A stretch of DNA of 64,000 nt from Marinilongibacter aquaticus (GTDB lineage Bacteria > Bacteroidota > Bacteroidia > Cytophagales > Spirosomataceae), in contig NZ_CP083757.1 of NCBI RefSeq assembly GCF_020149935.1, forward strand, positions 3,497,501 through 3,561,500. Direction: 5' to 3'. The stretch's first letter is position 1. Each line of letters opens with the position of its first letter. Below, in pieces: positions 43,319 to 53,202 of the stretch. The notes beneath the pieces are model-generated. The model was not told the origin of the DNA. It did no database searches and was given only the letters and a program-made list of their open reading frames with translations. A program made the position numbers and the translations under genes.

Positions 43319-44473
43319 ATGAGAAAGATCCTATTGGCGGTGTGTGCTACGGGGGCTTTATGGGCTTGCAGCCAAAAAAATGAATCTAAAATGAACAATC
43401 AAGTGGCCAGTATTTCTGAACAAATTTGGGGGCAAATGCCCGACAGCACGGATGTGTCTTTATTCACCTTGAAAAATGCGGCTGGCGTGACAGTCACGAT
43501 TACCAATTTCGGTGGGCGTATCGTGGAATGGAAAACACCAGACCGTGAAGGGAATTTTGAAAATATCAATTTGGCGATGCCCAATTGCGAAGATTACGTA
43601 GAAGGCCGCGGAGGTGTTTTTGGTGCCCTTATCGGGCGATTTGGCAATAGAATTGCCAATGCCAAATTCACTTTGGATGGAACGGAATACCATTTGGTAG
43701 CCAACAACGGGCCCAATTCATTGCACGGAAGTGGTGCCGGCCCCAATAATTTGCTTTGGGATGCAGAAATAATAGATGCGGTGGATCCAACACTTCAACT
43801 CAAAGTTACTTTACCCGATGGCGGTGGAGGGTTTCCCGGGAATATGGACATAACGGTGACCTATACTTTGGATAATGACAATGGTTTGCGTATCGATTAT
43901 GAGGCCGTGAGCGATAAACCTACAGTGGTGAATTTAACGAACCACTCGTATTTCAACCTGTCGGGCTTGAAAAGGGATGTGATGGACCACGAAGTGAAAT
44001 TCTATGCCGATAAGTATTTGCCCGTCGATCAATATTTGATTCCTTTGGGGGCTCCAGAATCTGTGGTGGGCACACCTTTCGATTTTCTTGAGCCGCATAC
44101 AATTGGCGAAAGAATTGACGACAGCACCAATGTGCAATTGACTACGCCCAAACCCAATGGATACGACCATGCCATGGTTTTCAGTGATTCTTCAAACGCA
44201 TTGAAATTGGGAGCTGAAGTCTACGAACCGGCTTCTGGCCGATTGATGGAAGTGTATACCACAGAGCCAGCGGTACATTTTTATACACCCAATTTTCCGA
44301 AAGATCTGATCGTGGGTATTGACAGCGTGAAGTATGAAGGGCGTTGGGCTTTTTGTCTGGAAACCGAGCATTATCCCGATTCACCGAATCATCCTGAATA
44401 CCCAAGTACTACGCTTCGGCCAGGAGAAACCTATAAAAGTACGACCTTGTATAAGTTAAGCGTAAGAGACTAA
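43319..44473 (+). CDS. Aldose 1-epimerase lipoprotein (GalM-type)
   Basis: This 384-residue exported mutarotase has a signal ending in LWAC (lipidated Cys17). The GalM fold shows NFGGRIVEWKTPDR, RFGNRIANAKFTLDG, the substrate histidines in NSLHGSG and NHSYFNL, and the catalytic Glu in FCLETEHYPDSPNHP. It interconverts alpha and beta anomers of aldoses outside the cytoplasm, probably to ready sugars for uptake. The length is that of the extended Bacteroidota form. Confidence 0.93.
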   Translation: MRKILLAVCATGALWACSQKNESKMNNQVASISEQIWGQMPDSTDVSLFTLKNAAGVTVTITNFGGRIVEWKTPDREGNFENINLAMPNCEDYVEGRGGVFGALIGRFGNRIANAKFTLDGTEYHLVANNGPNSLHGSGAGPNNLLWDAEIIDAVDPTLQLKVTLPDGGGGFPGNMDITVTYTLDNDNGLRIDYEAVSDKPTVVNLTNHSYFNLSGLKRDVMDHEVKFYADKYLPVDQYLIPLGAPESVVGTPFDFLEPHTIGERIDDSTNVQLTTPKPNGYDHAMVFSDSSNALKLGAEVYEPASGRLMEVYTTEPAVHFYTPNFPKDLIVGIDSVKYEGRWAFCLETEHYPDSPNHPEYPSTTLRPGETYKSTTLYKLSVRD

Positions 44474-44487
44474 CAAAGGCTTAAATC

Positions 44488-45450
44488 TCAGGTATCGTAT
44501 TGTGTCAAGAGGGCTTGCTGATTTTTCAGGGCTGTCAGGAATTCTGTCCGTAATTTTTCGATCAACTGGCTTGTGGGTAGCGTATCGTTTATGCTGGCCA
44601 CGCCTTGGCCTGCCGACCAGATAGTTTTCCAGGCCTTGGCTTCGCTGTCGAGTTCTTTACCGAAATCAATTTTGGCTTTGCTTTCCCATTTTTCCTTTGG
44701 CACGCCTGCTTTTTCGAGCGATTTGGCCATGAAATTGGCCTGTACGCCCGATACGGCTGCCGTGTACACAATATCGCTTGTTCCGCTTTCCGAAATCATT
44801 TCCTTATAGGCATCCGGGGCGAGAGCCTCTTGGGTATTGATAAAACGAGTGCCCATGTAGGCTAAATCTGCCCCCATTTGTAAAGCGGCTGCGATGTCTT
44901 GTCCTGTGCTGATGGTGCCGGAAAGCAGTATGGTTTTGTCGAAAAAGGAACGCACTTCGTGCACGAAAGGCATGGGATTCAAGGTGCCGGCATGTCCACC
45001 CGCTCCTGCACAAACCAATATCAAACCATCGACCCCGGCTTCGGCTGCCTTTTCGGCATGCCGCTTTTTGATCACATCGTGAAAAACCAAACCACCGTAG
45101 CTATGTACGGCTTTCACGAGATCAGAAACGGCACCGAGCGAAGTAATAACCAAAGGTACTTTGTGTTTGATCACCACTTGCAGGTCGGCCATAAGCCTTG
45201 GATTGCTTTGGTGGACAATCAGGTTTACGCCAAAAGGAGCTGCCTTTTTGCCCGTTTCTTGCTCAAATTCTTCGAGTTTGGTCTTTATTTCAATTACCCA
45301 TTCTTCAAAACTCTCCGTACTTCTTTGGTTTAGGGCAGGGAAAGTGCCTACAATACCATTTTTGCAACATTCGACTACCAAATTGGGATTTGAAATCAAG
45401 AACATTGGAGCCGCAACGATGGGAAGGCTGAGGTTTTCAAATGGGTTCAT
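44488..45450 (-). CDS. FMN-dependent nitronate monooxygenase family protein
   Basis: This 320-residue TIM-barrel flavoprotein of the 2-nitropropane dioxygenase/nitronate monooxygenase family starts NLSLPIVAAPMFLISNP. It has the phosphate-binding GAGGHAGTLNPMPFV and MGADLAYMGTRFINTQEA, and an Ile-Ser-type tail. It could detoxify alkyl nitronates, or be an enoyl-reductase-like relative. It is on the same strand as the LLM oxidoreductase, 49 bp downstream. Confidence 0.9.
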   Translation of the reverse strand: MNPFENLSLPIVAAPMFLISNPNLVVECCKNGIVGTFPALNQRSTESFEEWVIEIKTKLEEFEQETGKKAAPFGVNLIVHQSNPRLMADLQVVIKHKVPLVITSLGAVSDLVKAVHSYGGLVFHDVIKKRHAEKAAEAGVDGLILVCAGAGGHAGTLNPMPFVHEVRSFFDKTILLSGTISTGQDIAAALQMGADLAYMGTRFINTQEALAPDAYKEMISESGTSDIVYTAAVSGVQANFMAKSLEKAGVPKEKWESKAKIDFGKELDSEAKAWKTIWSAGQGVASINDTLPTSQLIEKLRTEFLTALKNQQALLTQYDT

Positions 45451-45499
45451 GTCGGTTTTGTTGATGAACAGGTAAGATACGAATTGTCCATGAAATTTT

Positions 45500-46519
45500 C
45501 TAGAGCACAGATTGTTGTCCGCACAAGCCCATTACTTCGGCCAAGAGAGCGAACGATTTGTAACGGGCCTCTTTGTCATAGATATAATTCGTCACGATCA
45601 ATTCATCGGCCTGGGTTTGCGAAAGGAATTCATCCAATTGCAAGGCCATACTTTCTTGCGAACCCGCAAAAGTAAACGTACCGAACCTGGAAACCGCTTG
45701 GTTTACTTCAGGATGATAGAATAGAGGGGGAAGATCTTTCACTGGGGGCGGGAGTTTGGTTCTTCTTCCTGTAACCATGCCCAAAGCCATAAGGTCTAGG
45801 CTGCTTCTTAAAAAGGCTGCTTCCTCATCCGTTTCGGCTACAATCACATTTGCTGCCACCATGACATGCGGCTTGTCCAGTACTTCTGAAGCTTGAAATT
45901 CGCGTCGGTAAATCTGGAGAGCATTGAACAAATGTGTAGGGGCAAAGTGGGAAGCAAAAGCATAGGGTAGCCCCATTTTTGCTGCCAAATGGGCACTGTC
46001 GGTACTTGATCCCAATATCCACAGAGGCACATCTTGCCCTTCGCCCGGAAAAGCCCGCACTTTGGCGTTGACATTGTCTAGGCTAAAATATTGTTGCAAG
46101 GTCTCGATATCCTCGGCAAAATCATTCTGACTATTCAAGTTGTTTCTTCGCAAGGCCGCGGCTGTGAGTTGGTCAGTGCCAGGAGCACGCCCCAGACCTA
46201 AGTCAATTCGACCGGGATACAAAGTGTCGAGTGTGCCAAATTGTTCGGCCACGGCCAAAGGGCTATGGTTGGGCATCATGATGCCTCCTGCACCCACCCG
46301 AATCGATTTTGTTTTTCCAGCGACTTGTCCGATGAGTACCGCGGTAGCTGCCGTAGATACGCTGACCATATTGTGGTGTTCGGCCAACCAGATTCGTTTA
46401 TAACCCAATTTTTCGATGTGCTGAGCATTTTCTACAATATCAGCCAAGGCGTCGGCAATGCTGTGCTCTTGGCGTACAAGGCCCAAATCGAGCAGGGAGA
46501 TATCCACTTCTTTTTTCAT
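45500..46519 (-). CDS. LLM class flavin-dependent oxidoreductase
   Basis: This 339-residue protein belongs to the bacterial luciferase-like monooxygenase group. Motifs are YKRIWLAEHHNM, VGAGGIMMPNHSPLAVAEQFGTL, RIDLGLGRAPGTD and LWILGSSTDSAHLAA. It resembles the MsnO8/YhbW-type group that uses FMNH2 or F420 analogues; the substrate is unknown. The start is ATG 46519 (MKKEVDISLLDLGL); the longer frame upstream is not protein-like. It is preceded by a 237-bp region without genes. Confidence 0.92.
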   Translation of the reverse strand: MKKEVDISLLDLGLVRQEHSIADALADIVENAQHIEKLGYKRIWLAEHHNMVSVSTAATAVLIGQVAGKTKSIRVGAGGIMMPNHSPLAVAEQFGTLDTLYPGRIDLGLGRAPGTDQLTAAALRRNNLNSQNDFAEDIETLQQYFSLDNVNAKVRAFPGEGQDVPLWILGSSTDSAHLAAKMGLPYAFASHFAPTHLFNALQIYRREFQASEVLDKPHVMVAANVIVAETDEEAAFLRSSLDLMALGMVTGRRTKLPPPVKDLPPLFYHPEVNQAVSRFGTFTFAGSQESMALQLDEFLSQTQADELIVTNYIYDKEARYKSFALLAEVMGLCGQQSVL

Positions 46520-46756
46520 AATATGCGTTCGATGGTTTGACAACAAAATGCAATTGAGGCAGGTTCGAAAGCATGCTTGAATTCTAAGATATGTTGCTTC
46601 AAAGAGATTTGAGTTCAAAAGCTGCTTACTTACTGGAACAGCATAGAAGCAAAGATTTTTCCCATCGGGGAGTCTCCGTCAGGGACTCCGCTGAGCTCAT
46701 GTCAAAATGCGAAGCGTACCACTTAACTCAAACGAATTGAGGCAGAAGCGAATATT

Positions 46757-47635
46757 TTACAGGGCCAAACGGGCAATTTCTTCGTCGCTAAGTGCCTTAT
46801 CAAAAACAGCTAAACCACCGATTTGTCCTTTGAAAAAGTTGCCCATACCACGCTTAAGCAGCACAGCCCCCACGGTAAAATCCGAACCGTTGTTTCCCAT
46901 TCCGTCGGGAAAATAATAGGGGTTTTTGCTTTGCGTCAACCCATCTGGAAAGCCCTCAAAACCCATTGTGTGTTCAATCAATTCGGGATCCCGAGTTTCG
47001 AAATTCCCATTTAAATACGATTTTATGTATTCGCCGTCGTAGCTGAAGGCCACGTAAGTCCAGGTGTCGGTGGGTACCTTTTGCGGGCTGGCGGAGTAGT
47101 CTATAGAGTAGGGGAATGGAGCTGTGGCTCGCCCGTTTTTCGAAATATGTCCACACACTTGATCTCGGCCATTGTAATAGGGAAGTGAAACAAAAAGACC
47201 GTACTGCCTTTTTCCTCCATCGGCATATTCATTCCACATTCCACCTACAAAACCGGTTTGTTCGCCTGTCCATTTGACGTAAGCGATCACGGTGACTTCC
47301 TTGCCCGGCCCGTGAATATTCAGTGATTGGGTTTTTGTATTGGGCAAGCTGAGATAGTTGTCGCCTTCGAGCAGAATGGAATAACCCGAAAGCGGCCCTT
47401 CATTTACACGGCTGACGAAGCCATTACCTTCTTTGAGTTTAAAATGGTGCTTGCCTTTGGCTTTTCTGGCTTTTCCACCAGGCTCATCAAATTTCCACAG
47501 AGCCACAAAACCTTCCGTCGAGCGAATGGACTTCATCAAAGTTTTTTGCTTTGTATCCGTGTTTTGTGCCAAAGCTTGCATGCTGCATACAAGAATCAAT
47601 AGCAAGAACACCAACTTTTCGATTCCTTTGGTCAT
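46757..47635 (-). CDS. Secreted LamG/concanavalin-like domain protein
   Basis: This 292-residue exported protein has a signal peptide ending MQALAQ. One LamG-like jelly-roll fold follows (about 45-290), with a laminin-G style start (FVALWKFDEPGGKARKAKG) and end (GQIGGLAVFDKALSDEEIARL), common in proteins that bind or cleave glycans. It has no catalytic motif. It starts 2 bp after the tesB stop, which is odd for a secreted protein. The ORF extension upstream is rejected. Confidence 0.85.
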   Translation of the reverse strand: MTKGIEKLVFLLLILVCSMQALAQNTDTKQKTLMKSIRSTEGFVALWKFDEPGGKARKAKGKHHFKLKEGNGFVSRVNEGPLSGYSILLEGDNYLSLPNTKTQSLNIHGPGKEVTVIAYVKWTGEQTGFVGGMWNEYADGGKRQYGLFVSLPYYNGRDQVCGHISKNGRATAPFPYSIDYSASPQKVPTDTWTYVAFSYDGEYIKSYLNGNFETRDPELIEHTMGFEGFPDGLTQSKNPYYFPDGMGNNGSDFTVGAVLLKRGMGNFFKGQIGGLAVFDKALSDEEIARLAL

Positions 47636-47637
47636 TT

Positions 47638-48492
47638 TTATCTTGTTCTTTTTCGGATAAGGCCTTCCTGAACTACAGAAGCGACCAGTTTGCCGTTTTG
47701 GGTGAATATGTTTCCTCGGGTAAAACCCCTGGAGTTTGAAGCACTCGGACTGTCGAGAGCATAAAGTAGCCATTCGTCGATACGGAAATCGCGATGGAAC
47801 CACATGGCATGGTCCAAACTGGCGATAAACAAATCTTTGGGAATTGGTCCTTTGGTATGCGGCAAAGTGGCCGTTTGCAAAAGGTTGTAATCCGAAACAT
47901 AAGCAAGCAACCTTTGGTGCAAGCTTAATGGACCATCGATTGTTTCCTTTGCTTTGAACCAAATGTGCTTGAACGGAGGCTTGGTTTTGGTGTCGGTGAT
48001 ACTTACTTTTTCCACAGGTTTGAAATCGAATGGCCGTGAATGTATGGCTTCGAATAAGCTTTGCGGTACAAAAAGCTTGTACCTTTTGGCAAAATCTTCA
48101 TCAGATTTGAGGTTTTCTGGCCCCGCCACATCGGGCATATCTACTTGATGATCGAAACCTTCTTGAACCTTCTGGAATGAAAAGGACGCGATGAAAATTA
48201 CTTCACCATTTTGTTTGGCTACCACACGCCGTGTAGTGAAACTGCCGCCATTTCGCAGGTCTTCCACTTCATAATCGATGGGTATGGCGATGTCTCCGCC
48301 CAAGATGAAATACGCATGGAACGAATGGGCAATGCGGTCTTCGGGCACCGTTTTGTAAGCGGCACTGAGCGATTGAGCCAGCACCTGTCCGCCGAAAACA
48401 CGTTTCCAAGGAGCTTGGTAATTTTGCCCTTCGAAAATATAGTCTCCTTTTTTTTGGAGTTCGAGAAGATCGATAAGTGCTTGGATTTGCAT
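47638..48492 (-). CDS. tesB: Acyl-CoA thioesterase II
   Basis: This 284-residue double hot-dog enzyme hydrolyses acyl-CoA. FGGQVLAQSLSAA and the catalytic Asp segment (IASLDHAMWFHRDFRIDEWLL) with the C-terminal Gln (GKLVASVVQEGLIR) match TesB. It starts 1 bp after the enoyl-CoA hydratase stop, so the pair is coupled, and it is followed 2 bp later by the LamG gene. It may recycle CoA from overloaded beta-oxidation. The start is ATG 48492. Confidence 0.93.
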   Translation of the reverse strand: MQIQALIDLLELQKKGDYIFEGQNYQAPWKRVFGGQVLAQSLSAAYKTVPEDRIAHSFHAYFILGGDIAIPIDYEVEDLRNGGSFTTRRVVAKQNGEVIFIASFSFQKVQEGFDHQVDMPDVAGPENLKSDEDFAKRYKLFVPQSLFEAIHSRPFDFKPVEKVSITDTKTKPPFKHIWFKAKETIDGPLSLHQRLLAYVSDYNLLQTATLPHTKGPIPKDLFIASLDHAMWFHRDFRIDEWLLYALDSPSASNSRGFTRGNIFTQNGKLVASVVQEGLIRKRTR

Positions 48493-48493
48493 T

Positions 48494-49264
48494 TTAATGC
48501 CAGTTCGGTTTGCGTTTTTCAACAAAAGATAGGGTGCCTTCTTGGGCATCCTCAGATTTTAAAATACGGTCGAAAAGTACATTTGAAGCGGCAATTATCT
48601 CCTTTTCGGGTTTGTCCAATTGCGTTTTTATGAAATGCAGACTTTCTCGAATGGAGTTTGGCGAATTGGCCGCAATTTTCTCGGCAATTTCTCTTGCTTT
48701 TGGCAAAACCTCTTCGCTACTGGTCAGGTGATTGACCAAGCCCAAGGCAAAAGCCCGGTCGGCGTTGAGCATATCGCCAGTGCAAATCAGTTCCAAAGCT
48801 ATTTTTTGAGGAATAACCTGAGGCAAACGGAAAAGTCCGCCTGCTCCGGCGATTAAGCCCTTTGTCACTTCGGGCAAGCCAAACTTAGACTTTTCGGAAG
48901 CCACAATCATATCGCAGGCCAGACAAAACTCGGTGCCGCCCGCCAAAGCGAAACCATCTACGGCGGCAATCCAAGGTTTGCTGCGTTGGGCATAGACAAA
49001 ACCACCAAAGCCGTTTGTTTCGGAGTGCAGTAAGTGACCTTTTCCTGCGGCGATGAGTTTTAAATCGGCTCCTGCCGAAAACGCCTTTTCGCCCGCTCCG
49101 GTGAGAATGACTGCACGGATATCCCGATCTTCTTCCGTTTGTTGTACAATGTCCTCCATCAAATGCGTCACTTCTGCATTGATGGCATTGTAGGCTTCGG
49201 GCCGATTGAGGGTAACCAAGGCAATGTGGGTGTCAATTTTCTCGAAAAGTACTTCGTTGGGCAT
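48494..49264 (-). CDS. Enoyl-CoA hydratase/isomerase
   Basis: This 256-residue crotonase-fold protein has the oxyanion-hole motif GEKAFSAGADLK and AVDGFALAGGTEFCLACD, with the catalytic-position Glu residues retained (GGTEF and FGLPEV). It hydrates trans-2-enoyl-CoA in beta-oxidation or a related pathway; the substrate range is unclear. It heads a three-gene operon with tesB and the LamG protein. A -7 element TATTTTTG on the minus strand (49290-49297) lies 26 bp before ATG 49264. Confidence 0.93.
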   Translation of the reverse strand: MPNEVLFEKIDTHIALVTLNRPEAYNAINAEVTHLMEDIVQQTEEDRDIRAVILTGAGEKAFSAGADLKLIAAGKGHLLHSETNGFGGFVYAQRSKPWIAAVDGFALAGGTEFCLACDMIVASEKSKFGLPEVTKGLIAGAGGLFRLPQVIPQKIALELICTGDMLNADRAFALGLVNHLTSSEEVLPKAREIAEKIAANSPNSIRESLHFIKTQLDKPEKEIIAASNVLFDRILKSEDAQEGTLSFVEKRKPNWH

Positions 49265-49457
49265 ATCTTGATATGTTGATGATCGAAACCAAAAATAACT
49301 ATTTTGTTTCAAACGCGAATTATTGTTTTAAAGCGAGATCAAAAGCCGTATCGTTCCAGAAAATCAAAATCATATTTGTAGATTGCGGGGCTTATTGCGT
49401 GCAATAGGCACTGTACACTCATAACCTATTTTCTAATTAACCAACAATCTTTACAAA

Positions 49458-49916
49458 ATGAAGAAGATTATTCCGGTATGGACAATTATCTGGATACTCT
49501 CTGCCTGTTCGCCTCCTCAAGAGACTCCTACGTCTACAACTACCGATGAAATCGAAGACCTTGCCTCGGTCGAAGAGGCGGTAGAAAAACTGAAGGTCAG
49601 TTTGCTCGAACCTACGCAAGAAAACTTGGCCGCAATTGTGTTGCCCGACGTCACTTATGGACACTCCGATGGAAGAGTGGAAAACTGGGATGCGTTTTCC
49701 CGGGTGTTGTTGTCGGGAGCCAATGATTACAAAACTGTGCAGATATCGGATCAAGAAGTGGAGATGCATGGCAATGCGGCTTGGGTGCGGCATACCATGG
49801 ACGCTCAGATCGGATTGGCCCAAGGCGACATCGACGTACACTTGCGTGTATTGATGGTGTGGATCAAGGCCGACGGGGAGTGGAAACTCTTCGCCCGACA
49901 GGCGGTAAAGGCATAG
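49458..49916 (+). CDS. NTF2-like lipoprotein (DUF4440-type)
   Basis: This 152-residue lipoprotein has LSAC (lipidated Cys17), a Thr-rich linker and one NTF2-like domain. VEEAVEKLKVSLLEPTQENL at the start and VWIKADGEWKLFARQAVKA at the end are typical of DUF4440/SnoaL-like folds. Such proteins bind small ligands or act as accessory factors. It lies 175 bp upstream of the uxaA operon on the same strand but is probably separate. Confidence 0.85.
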   Translation: MKKIIPVWTIIWILSACSPPQETPTSTTTDEIEDLASVEEAVEKLKVSLLEPTQENLAAIVLPDVTYGHSDGRVENWDAFSRVLLSGANDYKTVQISDQEVEMHGNAAWVRHTMDAQIGLAQGDIDVHLRVLMVWIKADGEWKLFARQAVKA

Positions 49917-49999
49917 TCCCGCGAAACCGACATTTGCAGATTTTGTCGATTGTCGCTCATGAAAAGGCGATAATTACTACTCAGCTAAGAAGTAGATAC

Positions 50000-50009
50000 A
50001 ATCTAGATT
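50000..50009. promoter_or_regulatory. Palindrome upstream of the hexuronate operon
   Basis: AATCTAGATT is a 10-bp perfect palindrome 82 bp before uxaA. It could be a regulator site; no regulator gene is nearby. Confidence 0.25.
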
Positions 50010-50091
50010 ACATTGCAGTCACAAGCGAGCCTTGGCAGAAGGCCGAAGGTTTGCGTCTTATTCGACTTTTACACATAAGAAAATTTAATAG

Positions 50092-51738
50092 ATGTCAAAG
50101 ACCCTGAAAGTACACGACAAGGACAATGTGCTTGTTGCACTTGAAAACATAAAAAAAGGAACTCCACTTACAGATACCGATAACAAACTGATTACGCAAG
50201 AAGATATTTCTGCAAAGCACAAAATAGCTTTGAAAGAATTTGCGGTCGACGATCAGGTTATCATGTACGGCGTATTGGTGGGGAAAGCCGTACAGGCTAT
50301 TCCTAAAGGTGGTGCGATCACCACGTTCAATGTCAAACATGCGGCTTCTGAGTATAAACTCGGGCAGCGTCGAACAGATTGGCAATCGCCAAGTTTGGGC
50401 GATTTGGATGGGGCCACATTCATGGGCTTCCAGCGAAGCAACGGCAAAGTAGGTACGGCCAATTATTGGTTGGTATTGCCGATGGTTTTTTGCGAAAACC
50501 GCAACCTAGATATGATCAAAGAAGCTCTGGTGAAGAATTTGGGTTACGCTCCCAAAGACAAATACGGAGATCAGGCCAATCAATTGCTGGCACTTTACAG
50601 AGCTGGAAAAACCACAGAGGAAATTATGAATTGGGAATTTGCAGAGCAAGAAGCTGGCGAATTGTCGGAGCGTGTGTTCCCGAATGTCGATGGCGTGAAA
50701 TTTTTGCGACACGATATGGGTTGCGGAGGAACGCGTCAAGATGCACAAGCTCTTTGCGGTTTGTTGGCCGGATATATCGCTCACCCCAATGTGGCTGGAG
50801 CCACGGTATTGAGTTTGGGATGCCAGCATGCTCAATTCAAGATTTTGGAAGAAGAATTGGAAAAACGTGGTGGAGCGAACAAGCCGGTGCATTTGCTCGA
50901 ACAACAAGTTTTGGGTACAGAAGAAAAAGTGGTTTCAGAAGCCATTCGCTTAACTTTCGCGGGTTTGATCGAGGCGAACAAGGCCGAGCGAGTAGCAGTG
51001 CCAATATCGAAATTGGTGCTTGGACTTGAGTGCGGTGGATCGGATGGCTTTTCGGGCATTTCGGCCAATCCGGCCGTAGGTTATGCTTCAGATTTGCTCG
51101 TAGCCGCAGGCGGAACAACCATCCTTTCAGAATTTCCCGAACTGTGTGGCGTAGAGCAGGAATTGAGCGACCGCTGTGTGGATGAACAAACGGCGACAAA
51201 GTTTGTAAGTCTTATGCGTGCCTACGAGAAAAGTGCAGAAGCGGTGGGCTCGGGCTTTGATATGAACCCTTCGCCAGGGAACATCAAAGACGGTCTGATA
51301 ACCGATGCCATAAAATCGGCTGGGGCAGCCAAAAAGGGAGGCACTTCGCCGATTCACGATGTGTTGGATTATCCTGAAATGGTGAAGAAAAACGGGCTGA
51401 ACTTGCTGAACACTCCAGGGAATGACGTGGAATCCACCACGGGTTTGGCCGGAGCCGGAGCCAATGTCATCGTTTTTACCACAGGTTTGGGCACACCGAC
51501 AGGTAACCCGATAGTCCCAGTGATTAAGATTGCCTCAAACAGTATTCTGGCCGAAAGAATGGCGGATATCATTGATGTGAACACAGGTACGATCATCGAC
51601 GGTAAGGAAAGCATTGAGCAAGTGGGACATAAGATTTTGAAAACGGTGATCGAGGTGGCCAGTGGGCAACAAATAGCGAAAGCCGTGCAAAATCACCAAA
51701 ATGATTTTATTCCTTGGAAAAGAGGTGTAAGTTTATAG
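50092..51738 (+). CDS. uxaA: Altronate dehydratase (UxaA family)
   Basis: This 548-residue dehydratase has an N-terminal SAF domain (about 1-100) and the iron-dependent UxaA catalytic domain, with HDMGCGGTRQDAQALCG, SLGCQHAQ and ECGGSDGFSGISANPAVG. It removes water from D-altronate to give 2-keto-3-deoxygluconate. It opens the hexuronate operon with uxaC, kdgK, kdgA and an ExuT-like carrier. The galactarate dehydratase relative is less likely given the neighbours. The length is typical of the fused form. The start is ATG 50092. Confidence 0.93.
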   Translation: MSKTLKVHDKDNVLVALENIKKGTPLTDTDNKLITQEDISAKHKIALKEFAVDDQVIMYGVLVGKAVQAIPKGGAITTFNVKHAASEYKLGQRRTDWQSPSLGDLDGATFMGFQRSNGKVGTANYWLVLPMVFCENRNLDMIKEALVKNLGYAPKDKYGDQANQLLALYRAGKTTEEIMNWEFAEQEAGELSERVFPNVDGVKFLRHDMGCGGTRQDAQALCGLLAGYIAHPNVAGATVLSLGCQHAQFKILEEELEKRGGANKPVHLLEQQVLGTEEKVVSEAIRLTFAGLIEANKAERVAVPISKLVLGLECGGSDGFSGISANPAVGYASDLLVAAGGTTILSEFPELCGVEQELSDRCVDEQTATKFVSLMRAYEKSAEAVGSGFDMNPSPGNIKDGLITDAIKSAGAAKKGGTSPIHDVLDYPEMVKKNGLNLLNTPGNDVESTTGLAGAGANVIVFTTGLGTPTGNPIVPVIKIASNSILAERMADIIDVNTGTIIDGKESIEQVGHKILKTVIEVASGQQIAKAVQNHQNDFIPWKRGVSL

Positions 51739-51780
51739 CAAATTTTACTCAACCCTAATTGAAATATAGAAAACTGCAGC

Positions 51781-53178
51781 ATGAAAGAATTTATGGATGA
51801 AAATTTTCTGCTGGAAACACCAACAGCAGAAAAGCTATATCATGAGTATGCCAAAGGCATGCCCATAATCGATTATCACAACCACCTTCCACCCGATCAA
51901 ATTCTTGGAGACATCAATTTCAAAAATCTGACGCACGCTTGGCTGGCCGGAGATCATTACAAGTGGAGAGCCATGCGGTCGAATGGAGTAAATGAAGCTT
52001 TCTGTACCGGAAGTAAGTCGGATGAAGAGAAGTTTCAGAAGTGGGCCGAAACCGTGCCGTACACCATGCGGAATCCCTTATACCATTGGACTCACCTCGA
52101 GTTGCAAAGGTATTTTGGTATTCAAACCATATTGAACGGCGATTCGGCAGAATCGATTTATAAAGAGGCTTCCGAAAAACTTCAAACTGCAGAATTTTCT
52201 GTGCAGGGCTTGTTGGGGAAAATGCAAGTGGAGACCGTTTGTACAACCGACGACCCTTTGGATAGCTTGGAACACCATATCGCCTACCATAAAAAAGGAG
52301 AAGGTGTAAAAATGTTTCCTGCTTTTCGTCCAGATAAGTTTATTCTCATTGATAATGAAGGCTTTGAAGGCTATATCCAAAAATTGGGTGAATTGGTTGG
52401 CAGTGAAATAAAGGGCTTTGAAGACTTGATGGCTGCTTTGAGAAAGCGTGCAGATTTTTTCAAAGCCAATGGATGCCGCGTATGCGATCATGGCCTAGAG
52501 CAGATATATGCAACCGATTTCATTGAAGAGAATGTCGACAAAATACTGAAAAGGAAATTGGCTGGAGCGGACCTAACAGAAGAGGAGTCGCTGCAGTACA
52601 AATCGGCGGTATTGCACCATTTGGGGATCATGTACGCCGAACTCGGTTGGGTACAGCAGTTTCATGTGGGGGCTTTGCGGAACAACAACCGCAGGGCTAT
52701 GCGTGAATTGGGTCCCGATACAGGTTGGGACAGCATTGGCGATTGGGGGCAGGCTCAGGCCATGTCCAAGTTCCTTGGGAAATTGGACGAATACAACCAA
52801 TTGGCGAAAACCGTAATTTACAACCTGAACCCCGCAGACAATTATTTGATTGGCACCATGATCGGTAATTTTAACGACGGTTCGGTGGCCGGAAAAGTAC
52901 AGTTTGGCTCGGGATGGTGGTTTTTGGATCAAAAGAAAGGAATGGAAGACCAAATGGACATCCTTTCAAATGTGGGCTTGATCAGCCGTTTTGTGGGGAT
53001 GCTCACAGATTCTCGCAGCTTCCTTTCTTTTCCACGACACGAGTATTTCCGTAGAATTCTGTGCAATCTCTTCGGAAACGACATTGAGAAAGGAGAACTG
53101 CCCAACGATATTCCTTGGATCGGTCAAATGATTCAGGATATTTGTTATAACAATACCAAGTCATATTTCGAATTTTAA
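51781..53178 (+). CDS. uxaC: Glucuronate isomerase
   Basis: This 465-residue enzyme of the amidohydrolase-like uronate isomerase family interconverts D-glucuronate/D-fructuronate and D-galacturonate/D-tagaturonate. The N-terminal metal motif is DYHNHLPPDQILGD, with HAWLAGDHYKWRAMRSNG following, and the C-terminal part retains MLTDSRSFLSFPRHEYFRR. It lies 42 bp after uxaA. The length is typical for the family (about 465-470). Confidence 0.95.
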   Translation: MKEFMDENFLLETPTAEKLYHEYAKGMPIIDYHNHLPPDQILGDINFKNLTHAWLAGDHYKWRAMRSNGVNEAFCTGSKSDEEKFQKWAETVPYTMRNPLYHWTHLELQRYFGIQTILNGDSAESIYKEASEKLQTAEFSVQGLLGKMQVETVCTTDDPLDSLEHHIAYHKKGEGVKMFPAFRPDKFILIDNEGFEGYIQKLGELVGSEIKGFEDLMAALRKRADFFKANGCRVCDHGLEQIYATDFIEENVDKILKRKLAGADLTEEESLQYKSAVLHHLGIMYAELGWVQQFHVGALRNNNRRAMRELGPDTGWDSIGDWGQAQAMSKFLGKLDEYNQLAKTVIYNLNPADNYLIGTMIGNFNDGSVAGKVQFGSGWWFLDQKKGMEDQMDILSNVGLISRFVGMLTDSRSFLSFPRHEYFRRILCNLFGNDIEKGELPNDIPWIGQMIQDICYNNTKSYFEF

Positions 53179-53202
53179 AATAGATAAACAATACCCTGAT
53201 TC

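Noticed and set aside
46520-46756. Region with a short GGAGTC/GACTCC stem and a GGTTCGAA stretch that recalls a tRNA T-arm
   Set aside because: No acceptor, D or anticodon arm can be drawn around it, the stem is only 6 bp, and no second copy is in the window to support a repeat element.
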